Positions 6,501-7,419 of a stretch of 7,419 nucleotides of DNA are shown here, piece by piece. The translations under genes were made by a program, and so were the position numbers. Under the pieces are notes generated by a model. It did no database searches and was not told the origin of the DNA. It worked only from the letters and a program-made list of their open reading frames with translations. Source of the stretch: CAZNNH01 sp964574335 (lineage in GTDB: Bacteria; Acidobacteriota; Vicinamibacteria; Fen-336); contig CAZNNH010000240.1 of the NCBI GenBank assembly GCA_964574335.1, forward strand, positions 1 to 7,419. The letters are read 5' to 3'. Numbering within the stretch: the stretch's first letter is position 1; every line of letters starts with the position of its first letter.

Positions 6501-7407
6501 CTCCTGGCAGCTCCAGACCCAACGCGACCACCCCGAGGCCGCGCTCCAGGAGCACGACCGCATCCTTGACGCCGCCGACCCCGGTCTCTCTCCTCACCTG
6601 ACCTTCGACCCGACGTCGCCTCCGGCCGCCCCTTCCCTCGGGCCCGCGGCGCGCCCACGCATCGCCGTCCTCCGCGAGCAGGGCGTGAACGGCCAGGTGG
6701 AGATGGCGGCGGCCTTCGACCGGGCCGGCTTCGAGGCCGTCGACGTGCACATGAGCGACATCATCGAAGGGCGGCGCACCTTGGACGAGTTCCGGCTCCT
6801 CGTGGCCCCGGGCGGCTTCTCCTACGGCGACGTGCTGGGCGGCGGCGAGGGCTGGGCCAAGTCGATCCTGTTCAACCCGCGGGCCCGGGACCAGTTCGCG
6901 GCGTTCTTCGACCGCCCCGACACCCTCGCGCTCGGGGTCTGCAACGGCTGCCAGATGATGGCGGCCCTGCACGAGCTGATCCCGGGGGCGGAGGCCTGGC
7001 CCCACTTCGTCAAGAACCGCTCCGAGCAGTTCGAAGGGCGGCTCGTGCTGGTGGAGGTGGCCGAGAGCCCGTCTCTCTTCTTCCGGGGGATGGCCGGCAG
7101 CCGGATCCCGGTGGTGACCGCTCACGGCGAAGGGCAGGCGCTGTTCACCCGGAGCACCCCGGACCAGGCCCTGGTCTGCATGCGCTACGTCGACAACCGG
7201 GGGCAGCCGACCGAGACCTACCCGTACAACCCCAACGGCTCCCCCGGCGGCATCACCGGCGTCACCACCCCCGACGGCCGCTTCACGATCGTGATGCCCC
7301 ACCCGGAGCGTGTCTTCCGCAGCGTCCAGATGTCCTGGCACCCCGACGCCTGGGGCGAGGACAGCCCCTGGATGCGCCTGTTCCGAAACGCCCGGGGTCA
7401 GGTCTAG
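3532..7407 (+). CDS. purL: Phosphoribosylformylglycinamidine synthase, single-chain (PurL with fused glutaminase)
   Basis: This enzyme catalyses the fourth step of de novo purine synthesis in the cytoplasm: FGAR + glutamine + ATP to FGAM + glutamate + ADP + Pi. The 1291-aa length matches the large single-chain form (E. coli about 1295) rather than the split PurS/PurL/PurQ set. The order is a PurS-like N-terminal domain (about 1-150) and a linker with MFAQANSEHCRHK (208-220). His216 matches the catalytic His216 of the Salmonella enzyme. The first synthetase half follows (ETHNHPT 294-300; GSGGEIRDEG 311-320; IHDVGAGGLSN 496-506). The second half has GIPVGKDSMSM (767-777) and YHDRSDGGL (880-888). 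The glutaminase domain (about 1042-1291) has the GVCNGCQMM nucleophile Cys1137 and the PHPERVF dyad His1257/Glu1259. All key motifs are intact, with no frameshift. The ATG is the first in frame, its N-terminus fits the family, and it lacks a Shine-Dalgarno. No other pur gene is visible nearby. Confidence 0.98.
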   Translation: MSILKLPGGTALSGFRLDKLNGQIGSRCPGLRIAATQHWHFAELTETPTARELEVLERLLSYGPPPPTAAERRDRLVLVTPRMGTISPWSSKASDIARQCGLGALLRRVERGTAYHLEGEAADHSPALPLLHDRMTETVMTGLDEAEGLFRHFEPRPLTEVEVRGRGRDAIVEANTALGLALLPDEIDYLLSYFESQGRNPTDVELTMFAQANSEHCRHKIFNAAWVIDGEPMPWSLFQMIRQTEKQSPLGTVSAYSDNAAVIEGYPQRRFFADPTSGVYAFHDEQTHILMKVETHNHPTAISPFPGAATGSGGEIRDEGATGRGAKPKAGLCGFSVSSLRLPGFERPWEGPESRPDRIASPLSIMIDGPIGAASFNNEFGRPNLAGYFRVYEQPVAGVRRGYHKPIMLAGGVGNVRALHTHKAELPAGALLIQIGGPGMLIGMGGGSASSMSTGANAADLDFDSVQRGNPEIERRCQEVIDRCWALGEDNPILSIHDVGAGGLSNALPELVHGSGRGARIDLRAAPNEEPGMTPREVWSNEAQERYVLAIPPDRLDDFRALCERERCPFAVVGEATNAQHLEVRDPFFENRPVDMDLPALLGKPPRLTRDVARLHPELPALSLDGITVEEAARRVLLHPTVADKTFLVTIGDRTVGGLCSRDPMVGPWQVPVADCAATLLGFEGYAGEAFAIGERTPLAVLDGPASGRMAVGEALTNLAAAPVRALDRVKLSANWMAAAGSPGEDAALFDTVRAVALELCPRLGVGIPVGKDSMSMRTTWEEGGERREVVGPLSLIVSAFAPCDDVRGTWTPQLRTDRGPTVLLLVDLADQRRRLGGSILAQVFGQTGNEPPDLDHPERIEGLYAALAKLRAAGQVLAYHDRSDGGLFVTLCEMAFAGHTGLSIDLAPVAGADADRERLLAALFNEELGVVLQVPAHRRQPVVETLARHGLRACELGAPAEDGEVRIRCGERLVLAAPRLSLQRLWSETSWQLQTQRDHPEAALQEHDRILDAADPGLSPHLTFDPTSPPAAPSLGPAARPRIAVLREQGVNGQVEMAAAFDRAGFEAVDVHMSDIIEGRRTLDEFRLLVAPGGFSYGDVLGGGEGWAKSILFNPRARDQFAAFFDRPDTLALGVCNGCQMMAALHELIPGAEAWPHFVKNRSEQFEGRLVLVEVAESPSLFFRGMAGSRIPVVTAHGEGQALFTRSTPDQALVCMRYVDNRGQPTETYPYNPNGSPGGITGVTTPDGRFTIVMPHPERVFRSVQMSWHPDAWGEDSPWMRLFRNARGQV

Positions 7408-7419
7408 TTCGTACGCGGC

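Overview
The window is a high-GC (by eye about 70%) bacterial chromosomal segment. It holds two complete minus-strand genes, one complete plus-strand housekeeping gene, a damaged methionine-sulfoxide-reductase operon, and the 3' end of an unidentified gene. The single-chain 1291-aa PurL, a CRP-type operator, a beta-helix protein with a 'choice-of-anchor Q' type C-terminus and a probable leaderless start all fit a high-GC Gram-negative-type environmental bacterium. Acidobacteriota, Methylomirabilota, Myxococcota or similar groups are possible. That placement is inference; no marker here fixes the phylum.

Layout: (1) 2-259 (+), the last 85 codons of an unidentified protein, open at the window edge. 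(2) 240-830 (-), msrQ, the haem-binding membrane subunit of the periplasmic MsrPQ repair system; all three expected haem-ligand histidines are present but the extreme N-terminus is missing. (3) 832-996 (-), a 55-codon remnant of msrP, the molybdopterin catalytic subunit. It carries the cofactor-binding cysteine motif but lacks both ends. A 9-bp direct repeat marks the msrP/msrQ join, and the other break lies just past the stop of the next gene. (4) 1014-2234 (-), an exported parallel beta-helix protein. (5) 2235-2507, non-coding, with a good CRP/FNR-family dyad centred about 41.5 bp upstream of a predicted start for gene 4, plus a perfect GC-rich hairpin. (6) 2508-3386 (-), a SAM-dependent methyltransferase with an N-terminal zinc ribbon. 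(7) 3387-3531, a divergent promoter region. (8) 3532-7407 (+), full-length purL, with a TAGAAT box 9 nt before its ATG and no Shine-Dalgarno, which suggests a leaderless mRNA.

The genes do not form one pathway. purL is a stand-alone purine-synthesis gene. The two complete minus-strand genes share an identical 13-nt ribosome-binding/start sequence but are separated by their own regulatory gap. I see no CRISPR array, transposase, tRNA, rRNA or obviously new multi-gene system. The most noteworthy items are the broken msrPQ locus, the CRP-like operator and the probable leaderless purL start.
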